A stretch of 64,000 nucleotides of DNA from an uncultured Eudoraea sp. (GCA_947258405.1 CAMYIE010000006.1:1-64000), one strand, 5' to 3'. Numbered from the stretch's first letter, positions 1 through 9,859 are shown. Notes: a model not told the origin generated them from the letters alone. Program-made: numbers and translations.

Positions 1-583
1 CCATTATAATTGCAGGGATCAATAAGGTAAATGTCTCATTCAAAGGGTAATTATAAGGTCCTAAACAGAGAACTACTCCCAAAGGCCCCCTTCGTATGTG
101 GGCATAAACCCCCGCATTTTTTTGGAATTTTGCTGAATTCCGATCCAGTTGTTTATAATCTTCAATAGTATCATAAATATAGTCGACGGTCCGATCGAAT
201 TCTTTTTCAGAATCAGCATGTGATTTACCAATTTCCCACATGAGTAATTTAACCACCTCCGCTCTCTTGGTCTCCATAATGCGGACGAAATTCTCCATGC
301 ATTCAATCCGGTCCTTCACCTTCATGGTTGGCCAGGCACCCTGACCCTGATCATAAGCCTTTACAGCAGCATTGAGAGCTGTTAATGCTTCTTCTTCAGC
401 CATATCGGGTACCGAACCCAATAGTGTTGGCGCATATAGCTCTGTACTTGAAATTGTGGAATAAACTTCTGATGTCTTTCCTTCCCAGCTAAGCAACTCA
501 CCGTTCACCAAATAATTACAATGGTGTATCGGTTCTACTATTCTCAATGCTTCCGGGATATTCTTTGTTACAATACTTTCCAT
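1..583 (-). CDS. NADP-dependent glyceraldehyde-3-phosphate dehydrogenase-type aldehyde dehydrogenase (3' part cut by window edge)
   Basis: The minus strand reads from an ATG at 583 to the left window edge without a stop, giving about 194 residues of the N-terminal half. It begins [13 protein letters not shown] and contains the Rossmann-side landmarks of the aldehyde dehydrogenase superfamily, including a [18 protein letters not shown] stretch near the edge, which is typical of non-phosphorylating GapN enzymes that oxidise glyceraldehyde 3-phosphate to 3-phosphoglycerate with NADP. The catalytic Cys and Glu lie beyond the window, so substrate assignment rests only on N-terminal resemblance. 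It starts 35 bp after the ilvC stop and may be transcribed with the ilv operon. The superfamily is certain; the GapN subfamily is likely. Confidence 0.75.
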   Translation of the reverse strand, partial: MESIVTKNIPEALRIVEPIHHCNYLVNGELLSWEGKTSEVYSTISSTELYAPTLLGSVPDMAEEEALTALNAAVKAYDQGQGAWPTMKVKDRIECMENFVRIMETKRAEVVKLLMWEIGKSHADSEKEFDRTVDYIYDTIEDYKQLDRNSAKFQKNAGVYAHIRRGPLGVVLCLGPYNYPLNETFTLLIPAIIM

Positions 584-618
584 TTATTGCAATTTAATGA
601 CCTTTGATTTAGAAATAC

Positions 619-2094
619 TTACACGATCGGTTTCATAGCTGTCATGGACTCCCTAAGTCTATTTCCAACAACTTCGATCGGATGATTTCTAAGGGCTTTA
701 TTTACAGCTATCAACTGTGCATTGTCAACACCATTATCCTCACCTTGCCCATAGTGCTTACCAATTACATCGGTGTCTATGTTCTTCATAAAGTAGGTCA
801 ATAGCGGTTTGCATGCATGATCGAACAGATAACATCCATATTCTGCCGTATCTGAAATAACCCTGTTCATTTCAAAGAGTTTCTTTCTGGCAATGGTATT
901 GGCAATTAAGGGGGTTTCATGTAAAGATTCGTAATAGGCCGATTCACCGATGATTCCGGAATCGGTCATCGCCTCATAGGCCAACTCAACACCTGCCCTC
1001 ACTAAAGCAACCATCAAAACTCCATTGTCGTAAAACGCCTGCTCTGTAATTTCCACATCCCCTGCTGCTGTTTTTTCAAAAGCAGTTTCTGCTGTAGCAG
1101 CGCGCCAGTTTAGAAGGTTTTTATCATCATTAGCCCAATCCTCCATCATCGTTTTGGAAAAATGACCGCTCATGATGTCATCCATATGTTTTTGAAACAA
1201 CGGCCGCATGATCCCCTTTAACTCCTCTGATAATTCGAACGCCTTTATTTTTGCTGGATTAGAGAGACGGTCCATCATATTGGTAATCCCACCATATTTC
1301 AAGCCTTCGGTCACGGTCTCCCATCCGTACTGGATAAGCCTGGAAGCATAACCAGGATCGATATCTTTCTCAATCATCTTGTCGAAACAGAGGATAGAAC
1401 CGGTCTGTAGTAACCCACATAATATGGTCTGTTCGCCCATGAGATCCGATTTAACTTCCGCTACAAAAGAAGATTCCAATACACCGGCCCGATGACCGCC
1501 GGTAGCGACAGCATAGGCCTTAGCCTGCTCAAGGCCTTTCCCCTCAGGGTCATTGTCCGGATGTACGGCGATAAGTGTTGGTACTCCAAAACCTCTTTTG
1601 TATTCCTCTCTTACTTCTGATCCGGGGCATTTGGGTGCAACCATAATAACAGTGATGTCTTTTCGGATCTGCATACCCTCTTCCACAATATTAAATCCAT
1701 GTGAGTATGAAAGAGTGGCACCTTTTTTCATCAGAGGCATAACGGTGCTGATTACATTGGTGTGCTGCTTATCAGGTGTCAGATTAACTACAAGATCGGC
1801 TTTTGGAACTAACTCATCGTAGGTTCCTACAGCAAAGCCGTTCCCGGTAGCATTTTTATAAGACTGACGTTGTTCCTTTATGGCCGCCTCTCTCAAAGTA
1901 TAAGAAATATCGAGTCCTGAGTCGCGCATGTTCAGGCCTTGATTGAGTCCCTGAGCACCGCATCCGACGATAACGATCTTTTTCCCTTTTAAGGCAGAAA
2001 CGCCATCTGCAAATTCTGTAGCTGCCATAAACCGGCATTTCCCTAATTGCTTTAATTGATCGCGCAATGACAGGGTATTAAAATAGTTAGACAT
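619..2094 (-). CDS. ilvC: ketol-acid reductoisomerase, long class II form
   Basis: Converts acetolactate or acetohydroxybutyrate to the dihydroxy acid in valine, leucine and isoleucine synthesis, using NADPH and Mg2+. At 491 residues it has the length of the E. coli class II enzyme rather than the roughly 330-residue class I form. The nucleotide-binding GCGAQG is at residues 44-49, followed by R68, R76 and S78, the positions that contact the NADPH phosphate in E. coli IlvC, so NADPH preference is expected. The C-terminal half carries the duplicated knotted domain of the class II form. It is the last ilv gene, 17 bp after ilvN, consistent with the operon ilvD-ilvB-ilvN-ilvC. Assignment is firm. 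Confidence 0.97.
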   Translation of the reverse strand: MSNYFNTLSLRDQLKQLGKCRFMAATEFADGVSALKGKKIVIVGCGAQGLNQGLNMRDSGLDISYTLREAAIKEQRQSYKNATGNGFAVGTYDELVPKADLVVNLTPDKQHTNVISTVMPLMKKGATLSYSHGFNIVEEGMQIRKDITVIMVAPKCPGSEVREEYKRGFGVPTLIAVHPDNDPEGKGLEQAKAYAVATGGHRAGVLESSFVAEVKSDLMGEQTILCGLLQTGSILCFDKMIEKDIDPGYASRLIQYGWETVTEGLKYGGITNMMDRLSNPAKIKAFELSEELKGIMRPLFQKHMDDIMSGHFSKTMMEDWANDDKNLLNWRAATAETAFEKTAAGDVEITEQAFYDNGVLMVALVRAGVELAYEAMTDSGIIGESAYYESLHETPLIANTIARKKLFEMNRVISDTAEYGCYLFDHACKPLLTYFMKNIDTDVIGKHYGQGEDNGVDNAQLIAVNKALRNHPIEVVGNRLRESMTAMKPIV

Positions 2095-2111
2095 GAATGT
2101 TCTCGTTTATT

Positions 2112-2639
2112 TTAGGTTTGATAAAATTCGTTAAGCATAGAAGTAATTGGCATTTCGGCCTTGGTAACCGAGATCCGCCCCGATCTTACAAACTGCATAA
2201 TACCAAAAGGTTCCAGGTTATCATGCATTTCGTCAATCTCATGTTTACGACCGGTTTTAGCCAGGACAAAGTACTCACGCGATACCGTTACGATCTTAGA
2301 TTTACTTTCGGCTATAATATTTTGGATCTGCGGTTCGTCGAACAATAGATGAGAAGCGATCTTGAACATAGCAGATTGCTGATAGATGGTCTCCTCATCA
2401 GTATGATAAAATGCTTTGATAACATCTATTTGCTTTTCGATCTGCCCTACAATCTTCTGTGTCCATGTTTCGGTAGTGTTGACCACTATGGTAAATTTTG
2501 AAACATGCTCGATCTCGGATTTAGATACGTTTAAACTCTCTATATTAATATGCCTTTTTAGAAAAATATCTGATATCCTGTTAAGCAAACCAATATTGTT
2601 CTCCGTATATACCGATATGGTAAACCATCTTTTTTCCAT
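2112..2639 (-). CDS. ilvN: acetolactate synthase small (regulatory) subunit
   Basis: The 175-residue protein opens with an ACT domain (ISVYTENNIGLLNRISDIF, about residues 8-26), the site where valine binds to regulate the catalytic IlvB subunit. A second ACT-like half with the family C-terminal domain follows (residues about 85-165). The length is normal for the small subunit of Bacteroidota. It begins 6 bp after the ilvB stop, so translation is probably coupled and the two subunits made together. Feedback inhibition by branched-chain amino acids is inferred from the family, not visible here. The symbol ilvH would be equally valid. Confidence 0.93.
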   Translation of the reverse strand: MEKRWFTISVYTENNIGLLNRISDIFLKRHINIESLNVSKSEIEHVSKFTIVVNTTETWTQKIVGQIEKQIDVIKAFYHTDEETIYQQSAMFKIASHLLFDEPQIQNIIAESKSKIVTVSREYFVLAKTGRKHEIDEMHDNLEPFGIMQFVRSGRISVTKAEMPITSMLNEFYQT

Positions 2640-2645
2640 TTGTAT

Positions 2646-4379
2646 TTATTTAAGTCTGATATCTGAGACGGATGCCCCTGAAGGGATCATTGGAAATACA
2701 TTATCTTCCTTCTCTACCTTAACTTCCAGGAAGTAAGGCTTATCTGAGGCGATCATTTGAGAGACCGCATCCGCAAGGTCTTCGCGCTTATTCACACTTC
2801 TCGCTTCTATGTGATAGCCTTCTGCGATTTTTACAAAGTCGGGGTTAGTCATTACTGTCGAGGCATAGCGCTTGTCAAAAAAGAGTTCCTGCCATTGACG
2901 TACCATACCAAGGTGCTCATTGTTAAGCACTACAATTTTTACAGCTGTATTGTTTTGATAAATGGTGGCGAGTTCCTGGATTGTCATCTGATAGCCCCCA
3001 TCCCCTATTATAGCTACTACTTCTCTTTGTTCCGCTCCCATTTTTGCACCAATGGCAGCCGGTAGCGCAAAGCCCATTGTACCTAAGCCTCCTGAAGTTA
3101 TGTTGCTTTTAGACTGTTTGAACCTGGCATAGCGGCAAGTGATCATCTGGTGCTGACCAACATCGGTCACAATAACCGCGTCGTTATTAGTCGCATTGTT
3201 TATCTCTTTTATAACCTCTCCCATGGTTAACCCATCTTTGGTTGGGTGAAGGTCGTTTTTAATCACAGTTTTAAACTCTTCTTCGTATTTCTCGGCAAAT
3301 TTGGCCAACCAGTCTTCATGACTATTGCTATCGATCATCGGCAGCAGTAATTCTAATGATTCTCTGGCATCACCAAGTACCGCCACATCCGCCTTAACAT
3401 TCTTATTGATCTCTGCCGGATCTATTTCAAAGTGTATGATCTTAGCTTGTTTGGCATAGGTATCCAGATTACCGGTTACGCGATCATCGAATCGCATACC
3501 TATCGCAATCAGTAAGTCGCATTCATTGGTAAGTACATTAGGTCCGTAGTTACCATGCATTCCAACCATTCCTACATTTAGCGGATGATCTGTAGCGAGA
3601 GCTGAAAGTCCCAGTATTGTCCAAGCCGCCGGGATCCCGGTTTTCTCAACAAGCTCCTTTAATTGTTCTTCTGCTTGCCCAAGAATAACCCCCTGACCAA
3701 ATACGATATAAGGTTTTTTAGCATTATTGATCAATGCGGCTGCCTGTTCTAATTTCTTAGTATCCGGTTTTGGGCGCGGATTATAACTTCGAACCCCAGT
3801 GCAATGCTTGTACTCGAAATCCAATTCTTCGAATTGTGCATTCTTAGTGATATCGATCAACACTGGCCCTGGTCGTCCGGATTTTGCGATAAAAAAGGCT
3901 TTAGCCATTATTTCAGGTATTTCAGAAGCCTTGGTAATTTGAAAATTCCATTTTGTCACGGGCATGGAAATCCCTATAATATCGGTTTCCTGAAATGCAT
4001 CGGACCCCAAAAGATGCCTTGGTACCTGACCGGTAATACAAACCATCGGAGTAGAATCGATTTGTGCGTCTGCCAGGCCTGTGACAAGGTTAGTTGCACC
4101 TGGACCCGATGTTGCCATCGCTACTCCCACTCTACCTGAAACCCGTGCGTACCCCTGTGCAGCATGGGTAGCTCCTTGCTCGTGACGTGTTAGAATATGC
4201 TGGAGCTTATCCTGGAATTTGTATAGTTCGTCATACACCGGCATAATAGCTCCGCCAGGATAGCCATAGATCAGGTCTACCCCTTCTGCCAGCAGGCAAT
4301 GAATAATAGCTTCTGCTCCGGTAATCTTTAAAGCGGCTTTTTGATTTTTCTTCTTTGTGGTCTCCTTAAGTGTTTCCAT
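2646..4379 (-). CDS. ilvB: acetolactate synthase large (catalytic) subunit
   Basis: Thiamine-diphosphate enzyme that condenses pyruvate with pyruvate or 2-oxobutyrate at the branch point of the pathway. The catalytic glutamate is in RHEQGATHAAQGYARV (E67), followed by the TSGPGATN segment; the C-terminal ThDP/Mg motif runs from GDGGYQ to the NN pair of VVLNNEHLG. The order is the usual PYR domain, central FAD-binding domain, then PP domain, and 577 residues is the usual length. It lies between ilvD (43 bp upstream) and ilvN (6 bp downstream). Assignment is firm; a catabolic acetolactate synthase is unlikely because of the adjacent regulatory subunit gene. Confidence 0.96.
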   Translation of the reverse strand: METLKETTKKKNQKAALKITGAEAIIHCLLAEGVDLIYGYPGGAIMPVYDELYKFQDKLQHILTRHEQGATHAAQGYARVSGRVGVAMATSGPGATNLVTGLADAQIDSTPMVCITGQVPRHLLGSDAFQETDIIGISMPVTKWNFQITKASEIPEIMAKAFFIAKSGRPGPVLIDITKNAQFEELDFEYKHCTGVRSYNPRPKPDTKKLEQAAALINNAKKPYIVFGQGVILGQAEEQLKELVEKTGIPAAWTILGLSALATDHPLNVGMVGMHGNYGPNVLTNECDLLIAIGMRFDDRVTGNLDTYAKQAKIIHFEIDPAEINKNVKADVAVLGDARESLELLLPMIDSNSHEDWLAKFAEKYEEEFKTVIKNDLHPTKDGLTMGEVIKEINNATNNDAVIVTDVGQHQMITCRYARFKQSKSNITSGGLGTMGFALPAAIGAKMGAEQREVVAIIGDGGYQMTIQELATIYQNNTAVKIVVLNNEHLGMVRQWQELFFDKRYASTVMTNPDFVKIAEGYHIEARSVNKREDLADAVSQMIASDKPYFLEVKVEKEDNVFPMIPSGASVSDIRLK

Positions 4380-4422
4380 TTGATATACTTATGGGATTCA
4401 ATAAACGGTTCTGGTCGATCTT

Positions 4423-6099
4423 TCAAATTTCATCGGTTACGCAACCTTCGGATGCGGAAGACACTGTTTTAGCATATTTATACAAGCTTCCTCTGCTTAC
4501 CTTTAATGCTGGTTGTTTCCACAAGGCACGCCTGTGTGTTATCTCTTCGATGGTGAGATCCGCATTTATAATGTTTTGCTCCGCGTTGATAGTAATTATG
4601 TCTCCATCTTTCAACAAGGCGATAAGCCCTCCTTCCTGAGCTTCCGGAGCAACATGCCCCACTACGAAACCATGTGTGCCGCCTGAAAATCTCCCGTCGG
4701 TAATAAGTGCCACCTCTTTTCCGAGTCCGGCACCCATAATGGCTGCTGTAGGCTTAAGCATTTCAGGCATCCCCGGACCTCCTTTGGGGCCTTCATAACG
4801 TATCACCACAACATCTCCTTTGCTAACCTGACCATCACCTATACCCCTATTTGCTTCAAATTCATCATTAAATACTTTAGCAGGTCCGGTAAAGTGTAAT
4901 CCTTCTTTTCCTGTAATTTTTGCTACCGCTCCTTCTTCGGCAAGATTACCATAAAGAATACGGATATGACCTGTTGGCTTAATTGGTTGGTCTAAAGGCA
5001 TAATTACCTTCTGACCCTCACTCAATCCGGATACTTCAGATAGGTTCTCTGCTACAGTTTTACCTGTTACCGTAAGGCAGTCTCCATGAAGCATTCCATT
5101 ATCCAACATGAATTTCATGACCGCAGGTGTTCCCCCAATCCTGTGTATATCTTCCATCAGAAATTTGCCACTGGGTTTAAGATCGGCAAGGAAAGGAGTA
5201 TTGTTACTGACTTCCTGGAAATCTTTTAAGGTAAGTTCAATACCAGCAGCTCTTGCGATGGCAAGAAAATGTAGCACTGCATTGGTAGATCCTCCCATTA
5301 CCGTAATAAGACGCAAGGCATTTTCAAGAGATTTTTTGTTGATAATATTGCTGGGCTTAATGTCTTTCTCTATCAGCAAGCGCAAGGCTTTGCCACTATT
5401 TATACAATCCTGCTTCTTTTCTGTCCCTGTCGCCGGATTGGACGAATTATATGGCAAGGCCATACCCAGGGCTTCTATTGCCGAGGCCATGGTATTGGCG
5501 GTATACATTCCACCACAAGCCCCCGCCCCTGGGCATGCATTTTGTATAACCGACTTATATTCTTCCTGGTTTATAGTACCTGCTACCTTTTCTCCCCAGG
5601 CTTCGAAAGCAGAAACCACATCTAACTTTTTATCCCCCAGACAACCTGACGCTATAGTACCACCATAGACTAATACCGAGGGCCTGTTGAGCCTGATCAT
5701 CGCCATCAGCGCACCAGGCATATTCTTATCGCAACCTACCACACTTACCAGTCCATCATAGTTCATGGCCTGCACTACCGTTTCCATTGAGTCCGCTATG
5801 ATATCTCGTGAAGGAAGAGAATAACGCATGCCATAGGTGCCCATAGAAATACCATCACTAACGCCTATAGTATTAAACACCAGGCCTACAAGATCTTCCT
5901 CCTGGATCCCCTGCTTAACATATTGCGCCAAGTCATTCAGATGCATATTACAAGGGTTTCCCTCATAACCAGTGCTTCCTATGCCGATAAATGGTTTTGC
6001 AAGGTCCTCTTCCGTAAGGCCAAGGGCGTATAACATGGCCTGTGCCGCGGGCTGGGTGGGATCCTGGGTTACATTCTTACTGTACTTGTTTAGTTCCAA
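4423..6099 (-). CDS. ilvD: dihydroxy-acid dehydratase
   Basis: Dehydrates 2,3-dihydroxy-isovalerate or -methylvalerate to the 2-oxo acids. The three cluster-ligand cysteines of the IlvD/Edd family are present: C50 (GNPCNMH), C123 (GCDKNMPG) and C195 (GACGGMYTA). The 558-residue length is normal. The start is a TTG at 6099, giving [14 protein letters not shown]; no ATG works, because the frame upstream reads ATG AGA TAG AAT TTG, that is, a two-codon reading frame ending in TAG two codons before the chosen start. The next in-frame ATG is residue 22, inside the conserved N-terminus. First gene of the ilv operon. See the finding on its start. Confidence 0.95.
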   Translation of the reverse strand: MELNKYSKNVTQDPTQPAAQAMLYALGLTEEDLAKPFIGIGSTGYEGNPCNMHLNDLAQYVKQGIQEEDLVGLVFNTIGVSDGISMGTYGMRYSLPSRDIIADSMETVVQAMNYDGLVSVVGCDKNMPGALMAMIRLNRPSVLVYGGTIASGCLGDKKLDVVSAFEAWGEKVAGTINQEEYKSVIQNACPGAGACGGMYTANTMASAIEALGMALPYNSSNPATGTEKKQDCINSGKALRLLIEKDIKPSNIINKKSLENALRLITVMGGSTNAVLHFLAIARAAGIELTLKDFQEVSNNTPFLADLKPSGKFLMEDIHRIGGTPAVMKFMLDNGMLHGDCLTVTGKTVAENLSEVSGLSEGQKVIMPLDQPIKPTGHIRILYGNLAEEGAVAKITGKEGLHFTGPAKVFNDEFEANRGIGDGQVSKGDVVVIRYEGPKGGPGMPEMLKPTAAIMGAGLGKEVALITDGRFSGGTHGFVVGHVAPEAQEGGLIALLKDGDIITINAEQNIINADLTIEEITHRRALWKQPALKVSRGSLYKYAKTVSSASEGCVTDEI

Positions 6100-6127
6100 A
6101 TTCTATCTCATTGTATTAACCGATTTT

Positions 6128-6135
6128 CAAAGATA
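6128..6135 (-). promoter_or_regulatory. candidate Bacteroidota -7 promoter element of the ilv operon
   Basis: Read on the minus strand this is TATCTTTG, matching the Bacteroidota -7 consensus TAnnTTTG, and it lies about 30 bp before the ilvD start. A convincing -33 TTG at the usual 19-21 bp spacing was not found: the nearest TTTTG lies about 27 bp away. The call rests on one element and position only. Confidence 0.35.
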
Positions 6136-6259
6136 TACCTTTCGTACAGCATGTTTTTTTAACAAAACCTCTTAGTTTAAACTCAATAAATCAATTATCT
6201 ATTTATTGACCTGATAATCAATATTTTAAATAGTTATTTCATATCATATTCAATACTTG

Positions 6260-6306
6260 TTACCACAATATGGTAAGCCTTTAAAATAACAACGTTTGTA
6301 GTTATT
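6260..6306. other. two inverted repeats between pxpC and ilvD
   Basis: TTACCA (6260-6265) and TGGTAA (6271-6276) form a perfect 6-bp inverted repeat with a 5-nt loop. AATAAC (6285-6290) and GTTATT (6301-6306) form a second with a 10-nt loop. They sit downstream of the pxpC stop and about 160-200 bp upstream of ilvD. They may be weak transcription-end hairpins for the pxp operon or operator half-sites for ilv. Neither has a strong U-tract, so the function is unresolved. Confidence 0.25.
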
Positions 6307-6342
6307 CGTGGGTGGAAAATTGTAATTTTTTGAAATTCTGGA

Positions 6343-7182
6343 TCAGACCTGTTTGAAGAATATTTTATCGCCGAATTTTTTTTGGGCCAATACTGAAATA
6401 GAGCTTTCTTTAAGTTGCAATACTCTGGGATAACCTCCTGTGGTCTGGCCATCGCGCATCAGAATAATTAACTTCCCTGATGGGGTAAGCTGAACAGTGC
6501 CGGGAAGGTTGGCTGAAGTAATCATAGAAATACGATGTGCACTGATCTTTTCCTGTAATTGATATGCCATCCTGTTATAATCTTTTGCTATTGTAAAGGC
6601 TGAATCAAATATTTTTACTTTGCTTTCAGCATCCAGGGCCGAAAACTCCGGGCCCGGAAAAACATCCAGATGCTTTTGTTTTAAATGGGAGTTGGTTTTT
6701 ATAGAGGAGATTTTTGGATGGAAATCGCTGTGTGGACTATACGGGATCTCATCACCCGATTTTATTCTGCTTCGCTCCGTTAAGGGCTTAAAATAGGACC
6801 GACTTCCCAATATCTCAGCGGATTGAATGCCTCCTTTGATGGCCAAATAGGTTCGGAAACCATTTTTGAGTTTCCCAAATGAAAGCACATCACCGGAATC
6901 TATCTGTCTTACCTCATTATTTATCAATAACTCCTTATTGACATATGCTGGCATTTCTGCCCCACCCAAAGCAATAAATGTGGGTTCTTCGAATTGAAGC
7001 GTTGGCCCCGTCATAGTGATCTCCAGGATAGCATCCCCCGAATTGTTTTCAAGCAATGAATTCACCATTTGGGCAGATTTAATATCCAAATACCCACTGC
7101 TAGGAACCCCTTTATCTCTCAACCCTTTGCGGCCTGCGTCTTGTATGGTGGTAAAAAAGCCCGGTTCTAATACCTTAAACAT
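6343..7182 (-). CDS. pxpC: 5-oxoprolinase subunit C (biotin-dependent carboxyltransferase-like)
   Basis: Third subunit of the prokaryotic ATP-dependent 5-oxoprolinase PxpABC, which opens 5-oxoproline (pyroglutamate) to glutamate. The family N-terminus FKVLEPGFFTTIQDAGRKG with the following GVPSSGYLD is clear, and the C-terminus has the RDGQTTGGYPRVLQL segment of the KipA/carboxyltransferase fold. The 279-residue length is slightly short for the family but shows no break. Its ATG overlaps the end of pxpB by 8 bp, so the two are translationally coupled. It is the distal gene of the Nramp-pxpA-pxpB-pxpC operon. Older annotations call this KipA or an allophanate hydrolase subunit 2 homologue. Confidence 0.9.
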   Translation of the reverse strand: MFKVLEPGFFTTIQDAGRKGLRDKGVPSSGYLDIKSAQMVNSLLENNSGDAILEITMTGPTLQFEEPTFIALGGAEMPAYVNKELLINNEVRQIDSGDVLSFGKLKNGFRTYLAIKGGIQSAEILGSRSYFKPLTERSRIKSGDEIPYSPHSDFHPKISSIKTNSHLKQKHLDVFPGPEFSALDAESKVKIFDSAFTIAKDYNRMAYQLQEKISAHRISMITSANLPGTVQLTPSGKLIILMRDGQTTGGYPRVLQLKESSISVLAQKKFGDKIFFKQV

Positions 7183-7912
7183 CTACTATGCTGTGTTCTA
7201 TTTTGTAAATACCAACTTGTGTTTCAATCTTATAAAGATCGTAGGCAGCTCTTGTTATTGGATAGAATTTAATGCGATCCCCTACAGAGACAAAGCAGGG
7301 TTTATCCTCCCCTACGCTGAATATCGGGATAGGACAGTTTCCAATTATATTCCAACCTCCGGGTGATTCCTGTGGGTAAATCCCAGTCTGTTGTCCAGCC
7401 AGGCCTACTGAACCCTTGGGGACATGAAGTCTGGGTGATTCTTTTCTCGGAATTTTGAGCTCATCGGACAATCCGCCGAGGTACATAAAACCCGGCAGGA
7501 AACCTATTCCGTAGACAGTGTATACAGGTTTGGTATGAATCTCAATGATCTGGTCGATGCTCAGTTCCAGGGTGCTGGCAACCGTTTCCTGGTCGATACC
7601 AAATTCGAGATCATAGCAAACGGGCAGCTTCCAGAGTTGACGCTTTACCGGGACCAAACTCTTTACACCATTATACCAGCCTTTTAATTGTTCTATAAGC
7701 TGATCTGTATCCTTGATTTTTTTGCTGCAGATTAAAGTGAGTGAATTGTATGCCGGGACTAATTCCCATAAAGAAGCATCGAGTTGGTCTGATCTTAGAT
7801 GTTCTGCAAAGGCCAGAATATCATATAAGATGCTTTCAGACACCTCGGCCGGCCATTCAATAAGGATGGCTTTCTCTCCGAAGAGTTTTAGAGAAATGGG
7901 ATATTTACTCAC
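7175..7912 (-). CDS. pxpB: 5-oxoprolinase subunit B (KipI-like)
   Basis: Second subunit of PxpABC, of the KipI / allophanate hydrolase subunit 1 fold. The conserved block GIGFLPGFMYLGGL, then a KGSVGLAGQQTGIYP segment and SPGGWNIIG, is intact in residues about 135-195. Translation starts with GTG at 7912, whose GTGA overlaps the pxpA stop by 4 bp; it overlaps pxpC by 8 bp at the other end. The 245-residue length is normal. The neighbours argue for the oxoprolinase role rather than a KipI kinase inhibitor acting on sporulation, which this lineage lacks. Confidence 0.9.
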   Translation of the reverse strand: MSKYPISLKLFGEKAILIEWPAEVSESILYDILAFAEHLRSDQLDASLWELVPAYNSLTLICSKKIKDTDQLIEQLKGWYNGVKSLVPVKRQLWKLPVCYDLEFGIDQETVASTLELSIDQIIEIHTKPVYTVYGIGFLPGFMYLGGLSDELKIPRKESPRLHVPKGSVGLAGQQTGIYPQESPGGWNIIGNCPIPIFSVGEDKPCFVSVGDRIKFYPITRAAYDLYKIETQVGIYKIEHSIVDV

Positions 7913-8652
7913 CGTTCAATACTAATCCGCTGCCTGGGTAATTCCTCAGCAAGATACATCAATATTTGTAATGCTGAAGAGGTATCGCCATGAATGCAGT
8001 ATGTATTTGCCTTTATATTGACCATTTGTCCTTGAAGTGTTTTCACCTCACCTCTATGAACCATTCGCACCACGTGTTCCAGTACCGATTCAGGAGATGT
8101 GATCAGAGCACCGGCTTCAGACCTTGAGACCAGGCTAAGGTCTTTGTTGTAGTTACGGTCTGCAAACGCTTCATAGGAAACCGCTATATCATGACGAGTG
8201 GCTGCCATTGCCAGGGCGGAATTACCAGGAGCATATAGCTTTACCCCATTGATAAAAGGCTTAATCGCCTGGATAAAGTTTTCGGCAAGTTTCGAATCTT
8301 TTATCATATCATTATAGAGAGCACCATGGGCTTTAATATGATGTAATTCAGCTTGTTTTTGATCCAATATCATCCTGAAATCGGAAAGTTGACCCCTGAT
8401 ACTTTGCAATAGATCGCCGGGAGAAAGTTTTATGCTAATCCTTCCAAAATTCTTTCTGTCCGGATATGATGGATGGGCACCAATACGGACACCATGTTTT
8501 TGTGCCAGTGAAATACTCATCGACATCGATTCCTCATCTCCGGCATGTCCTCCACATGCAATACTACATGAAGAAATCAGTGGCAGGAGTTGAGACTCGT
8601 TCCCCATACCTTCTCCTACATCGCAATTAATATCGATACTAAACTTCTTCAT
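7909..8652 (-). CDS. pxpA: 5-oxoprolinase subunit A (LamB/YcsF family)
   Basis: First subunit of PxpABC. The N-terminus SIDINCDVGEGMGNE and the SCSIACGGHAGD motif are signatures of the LamB/YcsF family, followed by GVRIGAHPSYPDR and HIKAHGALYND. The ATG at 8652 was chosen: it starts one base after the TGA of the upstream transporter gene (TGATATG), whereas the longer TTG-initiated form would overlap that gene by 20 bp and adds no conserved sequence. It overlaps pxpB by 4 bp. The product is cytoplasmic and is expected to act in a complex with PxpB and PxpC. Confidence 0.92.
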   Translation of the reverse strand: MKKFSIDINCDVGEGMGNESQLLPLISSCSIACGGHAGDEESMSMSISLAQKHGVRIGAHPSYPDRKNFGRISIKLSPGDLLQSIRGQLSDFRMILDQKQAELHHIKAHGALYNDMIKDSKLAENFIQAIKPFINGVKLYAPGNSALAMAATRHDIAVSYEAFADRNYNKDLSLVSRSEAGALITSPESVLEHVVRMVHRGEVKTLQGQMVNIKANTYCIHGDTSSALQILMYLAEELPRQRISIER

Positions 8653-8653
8653 A

Positions 8654-9859
8654 TCAACTTGTAAACACACCAAAAATACTCTTAATACCCAAAAGAAATA
8701 CGAGGCCTATGATCACTAATGACACAATATTTTGCCAAAATGAATTTTTATTGGACCCCATAAGCTCTTTTCTGTTTATCAACCAAAGCAATATCATGGC
8801 GATTAATGGCAGTAAGAGTCCATTGGCCACCTGGGCAAACTGGATGATCTCAATCGGCCTGATTTGTAAACTCAATGACCCTGCGCCAATCAACAGAACT
8901 ATTATCCAAACCAACCTGAACCTGAAATCCTTCATATTCGCATGCCATCCAAAGCAATTATTAACCACATACGCTGCCGCTAATGGTGCTGTGATGGCCG
9001 AGGTAATTCCTGCCGCAAACAAACCAATACCCATAAAAAGTGTTGCAGCATTGCCGTATAGGGGTTCCAGGCTTTTGGCCATATCCAATGCATTTGAGAT
9101 CTCTTCTTTGGGGATAGCTGTGGCTGCAATTATTACGGCCATAGAAACAAATCCTCCCAGCATTACCGAGAACAACGTGTCTTTCTTAGCTTTTGAAAGA
9201 TCGGATAAGGAAGTCCATTTTTCTCGTACCAAAGAGGCATGAAGAAAGAGATTATAGGGCACAACTGTAGTCCCGATCAGCGCTATAATCGTAAAAATAC
9301 TACCCGTTGGAATCTCTGGTGTAAACAGGCCTTTTAATATACCTGTAATAGAGGCCCTGGTTAAAATGGCCGTAATTATAAAGGAAAGGCTCATCAGTCC
9401 TACAAGGGCGACAAATGTTTTTTCCAAAATTTTGTATGATCCGATATATAATAAAACAAAAGCAAGAAAACCTATCACCCATGGATAATACTTAAGTCCG
9501 CCACTACCGAACAGAGCTTCTAAACCAAGGGTGGCACCGCTTATGTTGCCTGCTTCATAGGCTGTATTACCAATTACTATTGCTGAGAGGATTATACCAA
9601 GAACAAAAGTCCGGACCAGCTGATTGGGAATTTCCTCCTTTAAAAGAGAAGTAAGTCCTTTTTGTGTAACAATCCCCAAACGGGCAGCCATTTCCTGTAA
9701 AACCGCGGTAGCCACAGCAGAGAGAAGCATGGCCCATAGGAGCGCATAGCCAAATTTCACCCCGGCTACCGTACAAACAGTTATAGTGCCAGGGCCAATG
9801 AATGCCGCAGCGACCAAAATTCCTGGTCCTATATTTTTAAACAAGTTCTTAATACCCAC
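8654..9859 (-). CDS. Nramp-fold transporter with substituted metal-site motifs, first gene of the pxp operon
   Basis: An 11-TM LeuT-fold protein of 401 residues, recognisable as Nramp-like by GPGILVAAAFIGPGT in TM1 and NLFLHASLV in TM6. The canonical Nramp metal site is replaced: the TM1 DPGN is GPGT (residues 22-25), and the TM6 MPH is VPY (200-202). The Asp, Asn and Met that bind Mn2+ or Fe2+ are therefore all missing. Translation starts at GTG 9859. The gene is joined to pxpA by 1 bp, so it probably supplies the oxoprolinase. I infer import of 5-oxoproline or a related organic solute rather than metal; annotations usually say 'divalent metal cation transporter'. The fold is confident, the substrate unknown. 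Confidence 0.88.
   Translation of the reverse strand: MGIKNLFKNIGPGILVAAAFIGPGTITVCTVAGVKFGYALLWAMLLSAVATAVLQEMAARLGIVTQKGLTSLLKEEIPNQLVRTFVLGIILSAIVIGNTAYEAGNISGATLGLEALFGSGGLKYYPWVIGFLAFVLLYIGSYKILEKTFVALVGLMSLSFIITAILTRASITGILKGLFTPEIPTGSIFTIIALIGTTVVPYNLFLHASLVREKWTSLSDLSKAKKDTLFSVMLGGFVSMAVIIAATAIPKEEISNALDMAKSLEPLYGNAATLFMGIGLFAAGITSAITAPLAAAYVVNNCFGWHANMKDFRFRLVWIIVLLIGAGSLSLQIRPIEIIQFAQVANGLLLPLIAMILLWLINRKELMGSNKNSFWQNIVSLVIIGLVFLLGIKSIFGVFTS

Noticed and set aside
1553-1822. Plus-strand open frame inside ilvC
   Set aside because: It is the antisense of a certain gene and has no recognisable features; the same holds for the other open frames lying opposite certain genes.
6260-6306. 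Leader-peptide attenuator or T-box upstream of ilvD
   Set aside because: No leader peptide rich in Ile, Leu or Val codons and no T-box or antiterminator structure was recognised; only two short inverted repeats are present.
7175-7912. KipI sporulation kinase inhibitor / allophanate hydrolase
   Set aside because: The overlapping pxpA and pxpC genes make this the PxpB subunit of 5-oxoprolinase.
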